A DNA stretch of 64,000 bases. It comes from Actinomycetes bacterium. Its GTDB lineage: Bacteria > Auribacterota > JAJCYG01. The stretch covers positions 1 through 64,000 of the forward strand of contig JAJCYG010000069.1 in assembly GCA_029263055.1 (NCBI GenBank), written 5' to 3'. This document shows positions 16,332 through 25,042 of this stretch, in pieces. Below the pieces are notes generated by a model. The model was given only the letters and a program-made list of their open reading frames with translations. It was not told the DNA's origin and did not search any database. Each line of letters begins with the position of its first letter. Within the stretch, counting starts at the first letter, position 1. The position numbers were made by a program, and so were the translations under genes.

Positions 16332-17498
16332 TCACCTATTTTTAATGGAGCACACTGACTGCCAATTTAATATTTTTGCCTTGGCTCGTTCTTGAGCTTC
16401 ATCTCCGCCATAGATTAGATAAGCCTCTTTTTCTTTTCTTTGAGTTAAGTTGTTCCAATAATCAAAAATCTTAAGCCAATCTTTAACCATTGTTTCTCCT
16501 GATTTGATTTCAATAGGGAGCAGTTCCAACCCTCTATCAATCAAACAATCAATCTCATTTCCTGTTTTGTCTCTCCAAAAATATAAGTTGGAACGCAAAC
16601 CTAAATTAATGCGCTGTTTCAATAACTCTCCTATCACAAATGTTTCAAAAATATTTCCTCTTAAGGGATGGGTTTCTAACTGTCTTTTATTTTCAATACC
16701 AAGCAACGAACAAACCAAACCGGTATCATAAAAATAAATTTTTGGTGTTTTAACAATCCGTTTGTTGAAATTTTTATGATGAGGCTGAAGAAGATGGAGA
16801 ATAAAACTGGCCTGTAAAATGCCAATCCATGATTTAGCTGTATTATGCTTGATACCACATTCATTTCCTAAAGAAGACAAATTCAGAAGCTGACCTGTTC
16901 GAGCAGCGCACAACTTAATAAATTTTTGAAACGTTTCAAGTTGATCAATGTTTTTTATCTGACGAACATCTCGTTCAATATAGGTTTGAATATAATCAGG
17001 ATACCAATCTGAGGGAGATAACTTTTTGTCATAAATCCTTGGATAAAGCCCCTTAAATAAAACTTCATCTATATTGCCTGGCTTTAACTTACTCGATTTT
17101 ATTTCTTCCCAAGAAAATGGGAGCAAATGAAAAATAGCTGTTCGACCTGCAAGAGATTGTGAAATTTTTTCTAAAAGTAAAAAATGTTGAGAACCAGTTA
17201 AAACAAACATCCCTTCTTTATTTTTTTTATCCACAATCCCCTGAATATAAGAAAAGAGTTCTGGAGCACGTTGTGCTTCATCAATAATAACCCCATCCTC
17301 ATATTTGTTTAAAAACTTTCTAGGGTCTTCTAAAGCAAATTGTCTTGTATCTGGATTTTCTAAAGAGACATATGGCTTATTAGGAAAAAGGCTCTTAACT
17401 AAGGTTGTCTTTCCTGATTGGCGAGGCCCCGTAAGTGTGATCACAGGAAGTTTACGCGCCATTTGTTTGATTTTCTTAGACAAGGTTCGTTCAAGCAT
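16332..17498 (-). CDS. AAA_14 ATPase with DUF4143 domain
   Basis: 388 residues. The N-terminal AAA_14 domain has Walker A GPRQSGKTT (residues 24-32), Walker B 'GVIIDEAQRAPELF' and sensor 'FVLTGSQHFLLL...SLAGRTA'. A winged-helix-like linker follows, then the DUF4143 PD-(D/E)xK-like C-terminal domain ('YFWRDKTGNEIDCLI...LLPIEIKSG', with nuclease-like D...E-x-K spacing). The family is widespread, often laterally mobile, and of poorly known function. It has no ribosome site; its promoter is placed for a leaderless transcript. It is not obviously linked in function to its neighbours. Confidence 0.9.
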   Translation of the reverse strand: MLERTLSKKIKQMARKLPVITLTGPRQSGKTTLVKSLFPNKPYVSLENPDTRQFALEDPRKFLNKYEDGVIIDEAQRAPELFSYIQGIVDKKNKEGMFVLTGSQHFLLLEKISQSLAGRTAIFHLLPFSWEEIKSSKLKPGNIDEVLFKGLYPRIYDKKLSPSDWYPDYIQTYIERDVRQIKNIDQLETFQKFIKLCAARTGQLLNLSSLGNECGIKHNTAKSWIGILQASFILHLLQPHHKNFNKRIVKTPKIYFYDTGLVCSLLGIENKRQLETHPLRGNIFETFVIGELLKQRINLGLRSNLYFWRDKTGNEIDCLIDRGLELLPIEIKSGETMVKDWLKIFDYWNNLTQRKEKEAYLIYGGDEAQERAKAKILNWQSVCSIKNR

Positions 17499-17504
17499 AC
17501 AATT

Positions 17505-17533
17505 AGCCTACACAAACATGGACAAATTGTCAA
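17505..17533 (-). promoter_or_regulatory. Promoter of the DUF4143 ATPase gene, leaderless arrangement
   Basis: Minus-strand TTGACA (17528-17533), a 17-nt spacer and TAGGCT (17505-17510), then 6 nt and the ATG at 17498. The -35 is perfect but the -10 is weak. The geometry is identical to the sixA promoter (17-nt spacer, 6 nt from -10 to ATG). Confidence 0.4.
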
Positions 17534-17602
17534 TTAGAATGTTAATTTGACTAAATTTCAAATAAAACTCTTTCTTTTAATTTAGGGTAACGGCGGAATG
17601 CC

Positions 17603-18805
17603 CTACTTTAAAGCAAACTTTTTACGAAGGGGAAAAAGCCCAAATGAGGCGGAGGTTAAAAGGAAGAGAGTGGTAGGTTCTGGGACAGGTGAACTCCCAA
17701 GAAATGCGATAAAGGCTTCAGTATCGCCACTTGGATTATTCCCATAGCCAACAATCGTTTCTCCATCATCAGCAATATCAAGGGCCTGGGTCAATGCCCA
17801 ACCTGTCAAATCTAAACCTAAACCTTCTAAAACTGTTTTTAAGTTTCTCATGCCATTGGTCGCATCCCAGATAAACGCTTCTTGTCCTGATGCAGTTGTT
17901 CCATATCCGACAACAACAGAGCCATCGGCAGAAACATCAAAGGCAAAACTAGTAAAGGCGCCACCCGCTAAATCACCTAATCCAACCATGCCACCACCCG
18001 ATGTCCAACGATAGGCCTCTGTTCCTGAACCTGAAATAGACTTCCCAACCACTACAGAACCATCGGATGAAACACCTCGAGCATCACTGTTTGTTGTTCC
18101 ACCTGGTAAATCACCCAAGCCAACCATCCCTCCACCACTGGTCCAACGCCAGGCTTCAAAGTTACTACTTGAGTCAAGTCCTACACCCACAACCACAGAC
18201 CCATCATCTGAAAGATCATAGGCTTCACTACTAAAAGCACCACCAGGTAAATCGCCGAGTCCAACGATTCCACCACCAGAGGTCCAACGAAAGGCTTCAT
18301 TTCCATTACTCGAATTACTACGTCCCACCACAACAGAACCGTCAGCTGAAACGTTTTGAGCAATTCCATTCACACTCCCACCAGGCAAATCACCCACACT
18401 CACCATGCCGCCACCAGAAGTCCAACGAAAGGGTTCATTTCCCAATGCTGAAACACTAATACCCACCACAACAGAACCATCACTGGAAACGTTATACGCA
18501 TCACTACTAAACGCTCCACCGGCTAAATCACCGAGAGCAACCATACCCCCACCACTGGTCCAGCTAAATGCTTCGCCACCATTTGATGACTGACTGATAC
18601 CAACAACTGTTGTTCCATCATCTGATATACCACGCGCTTGGCTAAAGTTACTCCCACCAGTCAGATCACCTAAACCAGTAAACGAAAAAGAATGGACTGA
18701 ATTAGGATTAATAATGAAGAGAAGAAATAAAATACTTAAGGTGTAGAAGAAATTTCTACTTTTACTGCTTTGCCAAAGTTGTTTGCTTCCCGAAGAAGGC
18801 AACAT
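17603..18805 (-). CDS. HAF-repeat extracellular protein with PEP-CTERM sorting signal
   Basis: 400 residues. An N-terminal signal segment (hydrophobic run near residues 20-40, ending VHSFSF) is followed by six tandem repeats of about 46 residues. Each has the pattern GLGDLxGG...A...SxDGSVVVG...G.EAFRWTSGGGM. A seventh degenerate copy follows. The C-terminus is a PEP-CTERM signal: VPEPTT, a hydrophobic helix and a basic end (PLRKKF). Such proteins are processed by exosortase and anchored or released at the surface; no exosortase gene is in the window. The repeats resemble beta-propeller blades, six or seven of which would close one propeller. The gene has its own consensus promoter. Function unknown, probably a cell-surface or matrix component. 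Confidence 0.88.
   Translation of the reverse strand: MLPSSGSKQLWQSSKSRNFFYTLSILFLLFIINPNSVHSFSFTGLGDLTGGSNFSQARGISDDGTTVVGISQSSNGGEAFSWTSGGGMVALGDLAGGAFSSDAYNVSSDGSVVVGISVSALGNEPFRWTSGGGMVSVGDLPGGSVNGIAQNVSADGSVVVGRSNSSNGNEAFRWTSGGGIVGLGDLPGGAFSSEAYDLSDDGSVVVGVGLDSSSNFEAWRWTSGGGMVGLGDLPGGTTNSDARGVSSDGSVVVGKSISGSGTEAYRWTSGGGMVGLGDLAGGAFTSFAFDVSADGSVVVGYGTTASGQEAFIWDATNGMRNLKTVLEGLGLDLTGWALTQALDIADDGETIVGYGNNPSGDTEAFIAFLGSSPVPEPTTLFLLTSASFGLFPLRKKFALK
17850..18680 (-). repeat. Tandem ~138-bp coding repeats in the HAF gene
   Basis: Six in-frame copies of a unit of about 138 bp encode the HAF blades. Each carries the same DNA phrase for DGSVVVG and WTSGGGM with limited divergence. Such arrays can change copy number by recombination. 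Confidence 0.75.
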
Positions 18806-18831
18806 CTACTAACCTCCGAAGTATTACGTTA

Positions 18832-18860
18832 ATTATAGCATATAAGTCACTTAATGTCAA
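18832..18860 (-). promoter_or_regulatory. Consensus sigma70 promoter of the HAF/PEP-CTERM gene
   Basis: Perfect TTGACA (18855-18860), 17-nt spacer and perfect TATAAT (18832-18837) on the minus strand, followed by a GGAGG ribosome site (18813-18817) 7 nt before the ATG. This is the strongest promoter seen in the window, so the surface protein is probably abundant. Confidence 0.82.
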
Positions 18861-18908
18861 TGAGATGCAACTGACTTAGAGAAAAGTTCTTCTTTATATA
18901 TAGGGAGG

Positions 18909-19976
18909 TTAGGCAGAGGCACTTACAGAAGGGTCTAATTTAGGAGCATATTCCTTTTCCCAATCAGTCATTTCTGGGGTGAAATAGCTAACACGGGTCT
19001 TCTTATATTCTTTGGTGGAGTAGAGGCCAAAATAATCGGTGATGCCTGTATCTTTGGCAATGGTGTCGATCACATTGTTGCACTCTTGAACTGATTTGGC
19101 ATGGACCATAGTGAAAATGGTGTAAGGCCAATCTTCATATGTAGGACGTCGGTAGCAATGGCTCACTGCGCGGTAAGCTCCCATTTTTGGACCGAGTTCT
19201 TCGCAACGATCTTGCGGCACCACCCAAACACCCATGGCATTGGCAGTGAATCCAGCTTTGCGGTGATGAAGCACTGCTGAGATGCGACGCATTTTTCCGC
19301 GGCTCTGCAAATCTTTTCCCATGGCTGCAAGCTCTTCAATTGAAAGGCCAAGCGTTTCACAGAAACCTTTAAACGGTTCTTCAACCACAGGCAAATCGCG
19401 TTGCAATTCTAAAACGTAATCCATCTCTTTTTGTGTGAGAGGCTCATCAGGCGTGCGATCCGCATCGGTATAAGCAGCTTTGCCTACTTTTTGTTCCGGC
19501 TTATCTTTACCTGCCACATCAAAATTAACTCCAATCTTATAAAGATTGAGTGTGGGCATCAGACGAGTCACATTTGCTTTAGAAAGTTGGTGCAATAAAT
19601 CGACTGTTTTTTGTAAACCTAAAACGCTATTTGGAGGAACAGCTACGGTGTACCACAAATTATAATCATGATTACGGGCGTAGTTATGCGTGACTCCAGG
19701 ATGGGTATTAATGATGGCTGCTGCTTCATCTAAATGCTCAGGATTGATTTTTGCCGCAACCAAACTAGACTGATAACCGAGACTTCGTGTATCAAAAATA
19801 GCACTGATTTGGCGAATCACTCCCACTTCTTTTAACCGCTTGATTGCTTCTATTACATCCTTTTCAGAGGCCCCCACTTTTTCAGCCAAAGCAATAAAAG
19901 GGCGATCCACCACAGGTATATCCTGTTGGATTTCATTTAACAAATTCTTCTCTAAGTCAGACATCTCAATAGCCAT
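18909..19976 (-). CDS. Two-domain siroheme-decarboxylase / Lrp-AsnC-like protein
   Basis: 355 residues made of two homologous halves (about 1-160 and 185-345). Each has an AsnC-type helix-turn-helix (e.g. 'EKNLLNEIQQDIPVVDRPF', 'EVGVIRQISAIFDTRSLGY') followed by a ferredoxin-like domain. The motifs 'GVTHNYARNHDYNLWYTV' and 'VSHCYRRPTYEDWPYTIFTMVHA' are those of the AhbA/AhbB/NirDL family, which decarboxylates siroheme to didecarboxysiroheme in heme d1 or alternative heme synthesis; His and Arg residues in these motifs are the catalytic ones. Both halves fused in one chain resemble an AhbA-AhbB or NirD-NirL fusion. Other siroheme-pathway genes are absent nearby, so the alternative of a heme-sensing regulator remains open. 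Confidence 0.8.
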   Translation of the reverse strand: MAIEMSDLEKNLLNEIQQDIPVVDRPFIALAEKVGASEKDVIEAIKRLKEVGVIRQISAIFDTRSLGYQSSLVAAKINPEHLDEAAAIINTHPGVTHNYARNHDYNLWYTVAVPPNSVLGLQKTVDLLHQLSKANVTRLMPTLNLYKIGVNFDVAGKDKPEQKVGKAAYTDADRTPDEPLTQKEMDYVLELQRDLPVVEEPFKGFCETLGLSIEELAAMGKDLQSRGKMRRISAVLHHRKAGFTANAMGVWVVPQDRCEELGPKMGAYRAVSHCYRRPTYEDWPYTIFTMVHAKSVQECNNVIDTIAKDTGITDYFGLYSTKEYKKTRVSYFTPEMTDWEKEYAPKLDPSVSASA

Positions 19977-20129
19977 AAGTTCCTCGATAAAAATGAGCTG
20001 ATAGTATAGATGAAATCAAACTTTTTTACACCCTATTTTACAAGCTCTTCCCCCTTCCCTTTTTATCTCAAATAAGCTATACTAACCACATAAGAAGTTC
20101 CCAACCTACTGTCATGGAGGGCCACAGTC

Positions 20130-20612
20130 ATGAAAAACGAGGTTGAGCAACAAGCCTGGGATTTCTTTCAAAAAGCCTACTCACTTCAAATGAAAGGAGA
20201 ACTCGACGAGGCGATTGGTCTGTACGAAAAGTCGCTTGATCTACATCCTACCGCTGAAGCCTACACCTTTCTTGGGTGGACCCACAGTTTCAAAAAAGAT
20301 TATGAAGAGGGAATCGCATTTTGTAAAAAAGCGATTGAACTCGACCCTGCCTTTGGCAACCCTTACAACGATATTGGCGCTTACTTAATTGAGATGGGAC
20401 GGATTGAAGAAGCGATCCCCTGGCTCGAAAAAGCACTGAGTGCGCAACGCTACGACTGCCGTTTCTTTGCTTATTACAATTTGGGCCGCGTAATGGAAGC
20501 GACTTGGAACTGGAAGGAAGCACGCGATTGCTATAAAAAGGCGCTGAACGAAAACTCTGATTATGAATTAGCACAAAATTCGCTTAACTTTCTGAATTCT
20601 TTATCAGAGTAA
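20130..20612 (+). CDS. Tetratricopeptide-repeat protein
   Basis: 160 residues with about four TPR units (e.g. 'YSLQMKGELDEAIGLYEKSLDLHP', given here only as family pattern, and 'FKKDYEEGIAFCKKAIELDP', 'LIEMGRIEEAIPWLEKAL'). No signal peptide or membrane helix, so it is a cytoplasmic scaffold. A GGAGG ribosome site precedes the ATG. A TATACT hexamer near 20081 may be part of its promoter, with a poor -35. It lies 37 nt before the ExeA-like gene; the partner is unknown. Confidence 0.85.
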   Translation: MKNEVEQQAWDFFQKAYSLQMKGELDEAIGLYEKSLDLHPTAEAYTFLGWTHSFKKDYEEGIAFCKKAIELDPAFGNPYNDIGAYLIEMGRIEEAIPWLEKALSAQRYDCRFFAYYNLGRVMEATWNWKEARDCYKKALNENSDYELAQNSLNFLNSLSE

Positions 20613-20649
20613 GCTTGGGCTGAACCAGCTACTTTTGCTATAGTGAGTC

Positions 20650-22344
20650 ATGTACGAAAACTTTTTTCGCTTAAAAGAGAAACCGTTTTCTTTGACTCCA
20701 GATTCTCAGCTTGTTTTTCCGTCTAGAAAACATACTGAAGCTCTGGAGCATCTTCGCTACGGCATCCTTGAAAAAAAGGGATTTGTCTTAATTACCGGTG
20801 AAGCAGGAAGCGGAAAGACCACACTTTGCCGCACCTTCCTTAAAAATGCTGAAAATAATATTGAAGTCGCTCTTATCTTAAACTCATTTTTATCTGAGAT
20901 TGAATTACTCCGCGCCATTAACCGTGATTTTGGAATCAACTCCAATGGCGAAACACGTGAGCAATTAATCACCACACTCAACCACTTTCTTTTAGAAAAA
21001 AAAGAAGAGAACAAAACAGTGGTGGTGATGGTTGATGAAAGCCAAAATTTAAACACTTCTGTGTTAGAGCAACTACGCATGCTTTCAAACTTAGAAACAG
21101 AAAAAGAAAAACTGATTCAAATTGTATTGCTTGGCCAACCAGAACTTGAACAAAAATTAGATCAACACGAACTACGTCAACTCAATCAACGCATCACCAT
21201 TCGTTTTCATATTAAACCACTTGATTTCTATGAAACTCAAAAATATATCTATTATCGACTACACGCTACTTCAGAAGAAGAGACCACTGTTGAATTCACG
21301 CAAAGAGCTCTAAGAAAAATTTACAACACAACCAAAGGGCTGCCCCGTAAAATCAATGCACTTTGCGACCACACCCTCTTGGCTGCGTATGTTAAAGAAT
21401 CTTTTGTGATTGATCCTGCTTTAGTTCAAAAAGCAAAGAAAGAACTGAAATGGACTCATAAATGGTCTCTACCTAAAATTTCGTGGCAACTCAGCATGGG
21501 AAGCGCCACTGTTTTAACCTTAATTGTGTCTACTTTCATTATTGGTAAATCAGCCTTTGATTTTTCTGGCGAAAGCCAAACCATAAACTTAACTCAGGAA
21601 GAGAGTTTTTCTGAACAAACTCCTATTAAAAAAATAACTAGAAAAAAGACTCCCAAACAAATACAAGAAACTGTAGAGCAAAAAGCTCCACTCTATTTTT
21701 CTAAGTTAGATAATGCGATCTGGAAATGCGTTCAATTCTGGCCCGGTCAAAAAAACCTCTCTTTGTTTGATTCAGAAAAAAACAAGCTCACACGTTTAAA
21801 AGAACGAGGATTTGACTATGCTGATACCTGGGCAGGACTCGGTATTTTATCTAAGATCAATCTTCCTTGTGTGCTGCAAGTCAACTTTCCAGGAAACAAT
21901 GAAAACCACTACGTTATTTTAAAAGCACTAAAAGATAAAAAAGCCACTCTAATCACAAGCAACAATGTTCCAACCGTTGTGAGCTGGAAGGAACTCGAGC
22001 AAATGTGGCATGGAAAAGCCTATATCCCTTACTTTGATCCTAAAGGAGGCGAGCACACTCAAATATTTATCCAGAACATGAAGGGTAAAGAGGTTGAGCT
22101 CATGCAACAGCGGCTGTTTGATTTAGGCTATTTAAAGGGAGGCGTTTCTGGCACCTATGACGGTCCCACTCGCGAAGCTGTTGAGCGTTTTCAAAACGAC
22201 ATGGGTTTTCCTGTTGATGGCGTGGCAGGCGTTGAAACCCATTTAGCTCTATTTCATTTGAGCGAACAAAAAGGGACTCCTTTTCTTGTACAAGCAGGTA
22301 CGTCAACAGCAACCATGATCACATATGAGGAAAATACTTTCTAA
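20650..22344 (+). CDS. ExeA/GspA-like AAA ATPase with peptidoglycan-binding domain
   Basis: 564 residues. The cytoplasmic AAA domain has Walker A GEAGSGKTT (residues 50-58) and Walker B VVVMVDESQN (Asp129-Glu130); its N-terminus 'YENFFRLKEKPFSLTPD' is the GspA hallmark. One transmembrane helix lies at about 279-299. The periplasmic part holds a C39-peptidase-like segment (LPCVLQVNFPG...HYVIL, catalytic Cys not evident) and a C-terminal PG_binding_1 domain ('QQRLFDLGYLKGGVSGTYDG...'). ExeA uses ATP to help insert the type II secretin through peptidoglycan. It is followed 2 nt later by a GspB-like gene, its usual partner. Confidence 0.92.
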   Translation: MYENFFRLKEKPFSLTPDSQLVFPSRKHTEALEHLRYGILEKKGFVLITGEAGSGKTTLCRTFLKNAENNIEVALILNSFLSEIELLRAINRDFGINSNGETREQLITTLNHFLLEKKEENKTVVVMVDESQNLNTSVLEQLRMLSNLETEKEKLIQIVLLGQPELEQKLDQHELRQLNQRITIRFHIKPLDFYETQKYIYYRLHATSEEETTVEFTQRALRKIYNTTKGLPRKINALCDHTLLAAYVKESFVIDPALVQKAKKELKWTHKWSLPKISWQLSMGSATVLTLIVSTFIIGKSAFDFSGESQTINLTQEESFSEQTPIKKITRKKTPKQIQETVEQKAPLYFSKLDNAIWKCVQFWPGQKNLSLFDSEKNKLTRLKERGFDYADTWAGLGILSKINLPCVLQVNFPGNNENHYVILKALKDKKATLITSNNVPTVVSWKELEQMWHGKAYIPYFDPKGGEHTQIFIQNMKGKEVELMQQRLFDLGYLKGGVSGTYDGPTREAVERFQNDMGFPVDGVAGVETHLALFHLSEQKGTPFLVQAGTSTATMITYEENTF

Positions 22345-22346
22345 AT

Positions 22347-22787
22347 ATGAGCACTATTATTGAAGCACTTAAAAAAGCACAAAAAGAAGAAGCGATTAAA
22401 AAAGAAAGAAATGCTGATCGCGTTATCTGGGTTCCAACTCAAAAACATTCTCGATGGATTCTTCCTTTAGGTGTCAGTTTTTGTTTTGTCACTCTTTCAA
22501 TCATTTTCTTTTGGCTCTTTTTTTCAAACACCCCTTCAGTCATTCAATCGGACGGGAAAACAACCACACAAGGCCAATCAATTACCAAAGCAGCATCAGA
22601 CAAACCAGAGTTTAATCTTTCTGGGATTATGTGGGATAACAAAGAACCGATTGCACTTATTAATTCACTCGCGCTAAAACAAGGGGAAACTATCCAAGGG
22701 TCAAAAGTAATTTCGATTCATTCTAAGAGCGTCGACCTCTCTTCAGATGGAAAGATTTGGACATTGACTCTGGAGCAAACCCAATGA
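22347..22787 (+). CDS. GspB-like general secretion pathway protein
   Basis: 146 residues. A short cytoplasmic N-terminus starts MSTIIEALKKAQKE, the typical GspB/ExeB opening. One membrane helix lies at about 37-60 and a periplasmic domain follows, with 'LSGIMWDNKEPIALINSLALKQGETI' and 'V..I....VDLSSDGKIWTL' (T2SSB domain). It works with the ExeA-like ATPase in secretin assembly. No secretin or other type II/IV pilus genes are in the window. Its stop overlaps the next start (ATGA). Confidence 0.87.
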   Translation: MSTIIEALKKAQKEEAIKKERNADRVIWVPTQKHSRWILPLGVSFCFVTLSIIFFWLFFSNTPSVIQSDGKTTTQGQSITKAASDKPEFNLSGIMWDNKEPIALINSLALKQGETIQGSKVISIHSKSVDLSSDGKIWTLTLEQTQ

Positions 22788-23467
22788 AGCGGTTCCCAAC
22801 CCTCTTATTAAGCGCGCTATTCTTGGTCCTTCCTTTTAATAGTCTCTTTTCAGAGACAGAAGTGATGCCACCTAAACTAGTGGAATCCTTTTTAAAATCT
22901 CTTTATAAAGGAAAAAAAACCGAGCTGCTTTACGAAAATATGTCGACTACCTATAAAGGTAAGACTTCTTTCTCTCAGTTTAAAGAACAGATCAAGCCCT
23001 ATCATTTAGCAAAATGGAATTCTAAACTCAGATTAAAAAAACTAAGCCAGGTCACGCTAAGTCCTACATATGGCGTCCTCTATTTTATCTCTCACATTCA
23101 AAAAGCAAAAATCACAAGAAACAACTTCTTTCTAATAGAAAAGATCCGCGTCGTACGAGAACCCCAAGGTTGGCGTCTTAATACACTGCCAACGCCGCTT
23201 ACAACAGCAGAACGAAGTTCTAATCTAACTAAAAAAGACCTTCAAAAAATTCTCTATATGGTTAGAGAAGACCGACAACAAGAAATATTACGCCGCTCTA
23301 AAAAGAGCTCGGTGGCACGTTCTTTAGATGAAGCCTACTTCTTATTACAATCCAAAAAATATCGACAAGCTTTAATCTCTTATGAAAAAGTGCTTCAACT
23401 CGACCAAAATAACAACACAGCCAAACAAGGGGTGGCTTTTTGTGAAGAACAGTTAAGCCATGAGTAA
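22784..23467 (+). CDS. Hypothetical exported protein with C-terminal TPR-like segment
   Basis: 227 residues from the ATG that overlaps the GspB stop; an earlier in-frame Met at 22757 lies inside GspB and is rejected. A signal peptide (MKRFPTLLLSALFLVLPF...LFS) is followed by an alpha/beta region of about 110 residues resembling NTF2/DUF4864-like folds ('LVESFLKSLYKGKKTELLYENMS'). A C-terminal TPR-like pair ('DEAYFLLQSKKYRQALISYEKVLQLDQ') ends the protein. No named family recognised. Tight coupling to exeA/gspB suggests an envelope-assembly role, but it overlaps the D-aminoacylase gene too. Confidence 0.78.
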   Translation: MKRFPTLLLSALFLVLPFNSLFSETEVMPPKLVESFLKSLYKGKKTELLYENMSTTYKGKTSFSQFKEQIKPYHLAKWNSKLRLKKLSQVTLSPTYGVLYFISHIQKAKITRNNFFLIEKIRVVREPQGWRLNTLPTPLTTAERSSNLTKKDLQKILYMVREDRQQEILRRSKKSSVARSLDEAYFLLQSKKYRQALISYEKVLQLDQNNNTAKQGVAFCEEQLSHE

Positions 23468-25040
23468 AGTTTTAATCAAACAAGCCACATTAATCGATGG
23501 AACAGGTCGCCCCTCTTTTAAAGGCGACCTTCTTATTGTCAATGAGCGGATTGATTCCATTGCCCCTGAAATCAATTGTCCTGAAGCAGAGGTTTTAAAT
23601 GCTAAAGGTCTTTTTCTAACCCCTGGCTTTATTGATGTTCATTCCCATTCTGATTTTTCGATCTTAGTTGATCCGTATGCCACTGGAAAAATATTTCAAG
23701 GCATCACCACAGAGGTCATTGGCAACTGCGGCCAATCCGCCTTTCCTTTAAAAGGAGCCTGTCGAGATCATATTCAAAAATCATGGGACCGCTTTGACTT
23801 AAAACTCGATTGGGAAGACCTTCCTAGCTACCGAAACAGAGTCGAACAAAGAGGAACCGCTGTCAACCTGGCTCCTTTAATGGGACAAGGCAATATCCGC
23901 GCCAGTGTCATGGGTTACAAAGAGAACGACCCCACTGAAGAAGAACTCAATGAAATGCAACAACTGAGTCGAGAAGCCATGAAAGCAGGCGCATTTGGCA
24001 TGTCAACCGGGCTTATTTATTTACCGGGAACATTTTCAAAGCGCTTTGAAATCATTTCTGTGATGCAAGAGATTGGAAAAGCAAAAGGGATTTATGCCAC
24101 ACATTTGCGTAATGAAGGGGATACTCTTTTAGAAGCAGTCGATGAAGCCATTGAGATTGCGCGCGAAAGCAACACCTCTTTGCAACTCTCACACTTAAAA
24201 ACCTGGGGAAATAAAAACTGGCATAAGTGTGCTCAAACTTTAGATAAAGTAAAACAAGCTGAATCAGAAAACCTCTCCATTCACTTTGACCGCTATCCTT
24301 ACCTCGCTGCTTATACAGATTTAGACGCGGTTCTCCCTCCCTGGACTTACGAAGGAGGGAAAGAAACAGAGATCAAACGGCTCAAAGATAAAACAATACG
24401 AGCTAAGATCACAAAAGAACTCAAAGAAAAAATAGGCGATGATAAAAATTATTGGAACACCATCGCGGTCTCTTCTGTTGTCACAGAAAAAAATAAACCG
24501 CTTGAAGGACTCTCTGTTCAAGAAATTGCCGACCAACTCAATCAAGATCCCATTGAAATCGTGTATCAAATCTTAATTGAAGAAAAACTAGAAATCGGGG
24601 CTGTTTTTTTTGCCATGTGTGAAGAAAACCTAAAAACAATCTACCAGCATAAAAACTGCATGGTCGGCTCAGACAGTTGTGCCCGCCCTTTTGAGGGGCC
24701 TTTAGCTGATGGCAAATTTCATCCCAGAACCTATGGCACCTTCCCCCGTTTTTTTGCTGAATTTGTGAAGACAGGCTTTCTTTCATGGGAAGAGGCAGTC
24801 TATCGCGCAACAGGCTTAGCCGCTGAAAAGTTTGGCTTTGTCCATCGTGGCAAACTAATTCCCGGTTATTATGCAGACTTAGTTTTACTTGATCCCAACA
24901 GAGTCCAAGACAAAGCAACCTTTGAAAAACCAGCACAAGCACCCATAGGAATAGAACAAGTATGGGTCAATGGGAAGGTTGTTTTAAAAGAAGGAAACCA
25001 GACACAAGAATTACCTGGAAAATTTCTATCAAAGAACTAA
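23460..25040 (+). CDS. N-acyl-D-amino-acid deacylase (D-aminoacylase)
   Basis: 526 residues, amidohydrolase superfamily. Metal-binding and catalytic features are HSH at residues 61-63 ('GFIDVHSHSDFS'), Cys90 in 'GNCGQSAFP', the His residues of 'YATHLRNEG' and 'LQLSHLKTWG', and the Asp of 'MVGSDSCAR'. Characterised relatives hydrolyse N-acyl-D-amino acids to free D-amino acids. No signal peptide, so it is cytoplasmic. It overlaps the preceding gene by 8 nt and is followed 2 nt later by a peptide importer, which suggests that D-amino-acid-containing peptides (for instance peptidoglycan or lipopeptide fragments) are imported and processed. This pathway is inference. Confidence 0.9.
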   Translation: MSKVLIKQATLIDGTGRPSFKGDLLIVNERIDSIAPEINCPEAEVLNAKGLFLTPGFIDVHSHSDFSILVDPYATGKIFQGITTEVIGNCGQSAFPLKGACRDHIQKSWDRFDLKLDWEDLPSYRNRVEQRGTAVNLAPLMGQGNIRASVMGYKENDPTEEELNEMQQLSREAMKAGAFGMSTGLIYLPGTFSKRFEIISVMQEIGKAKGIYATHLRNEGDTLLEAVDEAIEIARESNTSLQLSHLKTWGNKNWHKCAQTLDKVKQAESENLSIHFDRYPYLAAYTDLDAVLPPWTYEGGKETEIKRLKDKTIRAKITKELKEKIGDDKNYWNTIAVSSVVTEKNKPLEGLSVQEIADQLNQDPIEIVYQILIEEKLEIGAVFFAMCEENLKTIYQHKNCMVGSDSCARPFEGPLADGKFHPRTYGTFPRFFAEFVKTGFLSWEEAVYRATGLAAEKFGFVHRGKLIPGYYADLVLLDPNRVQDKATFEKPAQAPIGIEQVWVNGKVVLKEGNQTQELPGKFLSKN

Positions 25041-25042
25041 CT

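Noticed and set aside
17850..18680. CRISPR-like array
   Set aside because: The regular repeats are 138-bp in-frame coding units of the HAF protein, not short repeats with unique spacers.
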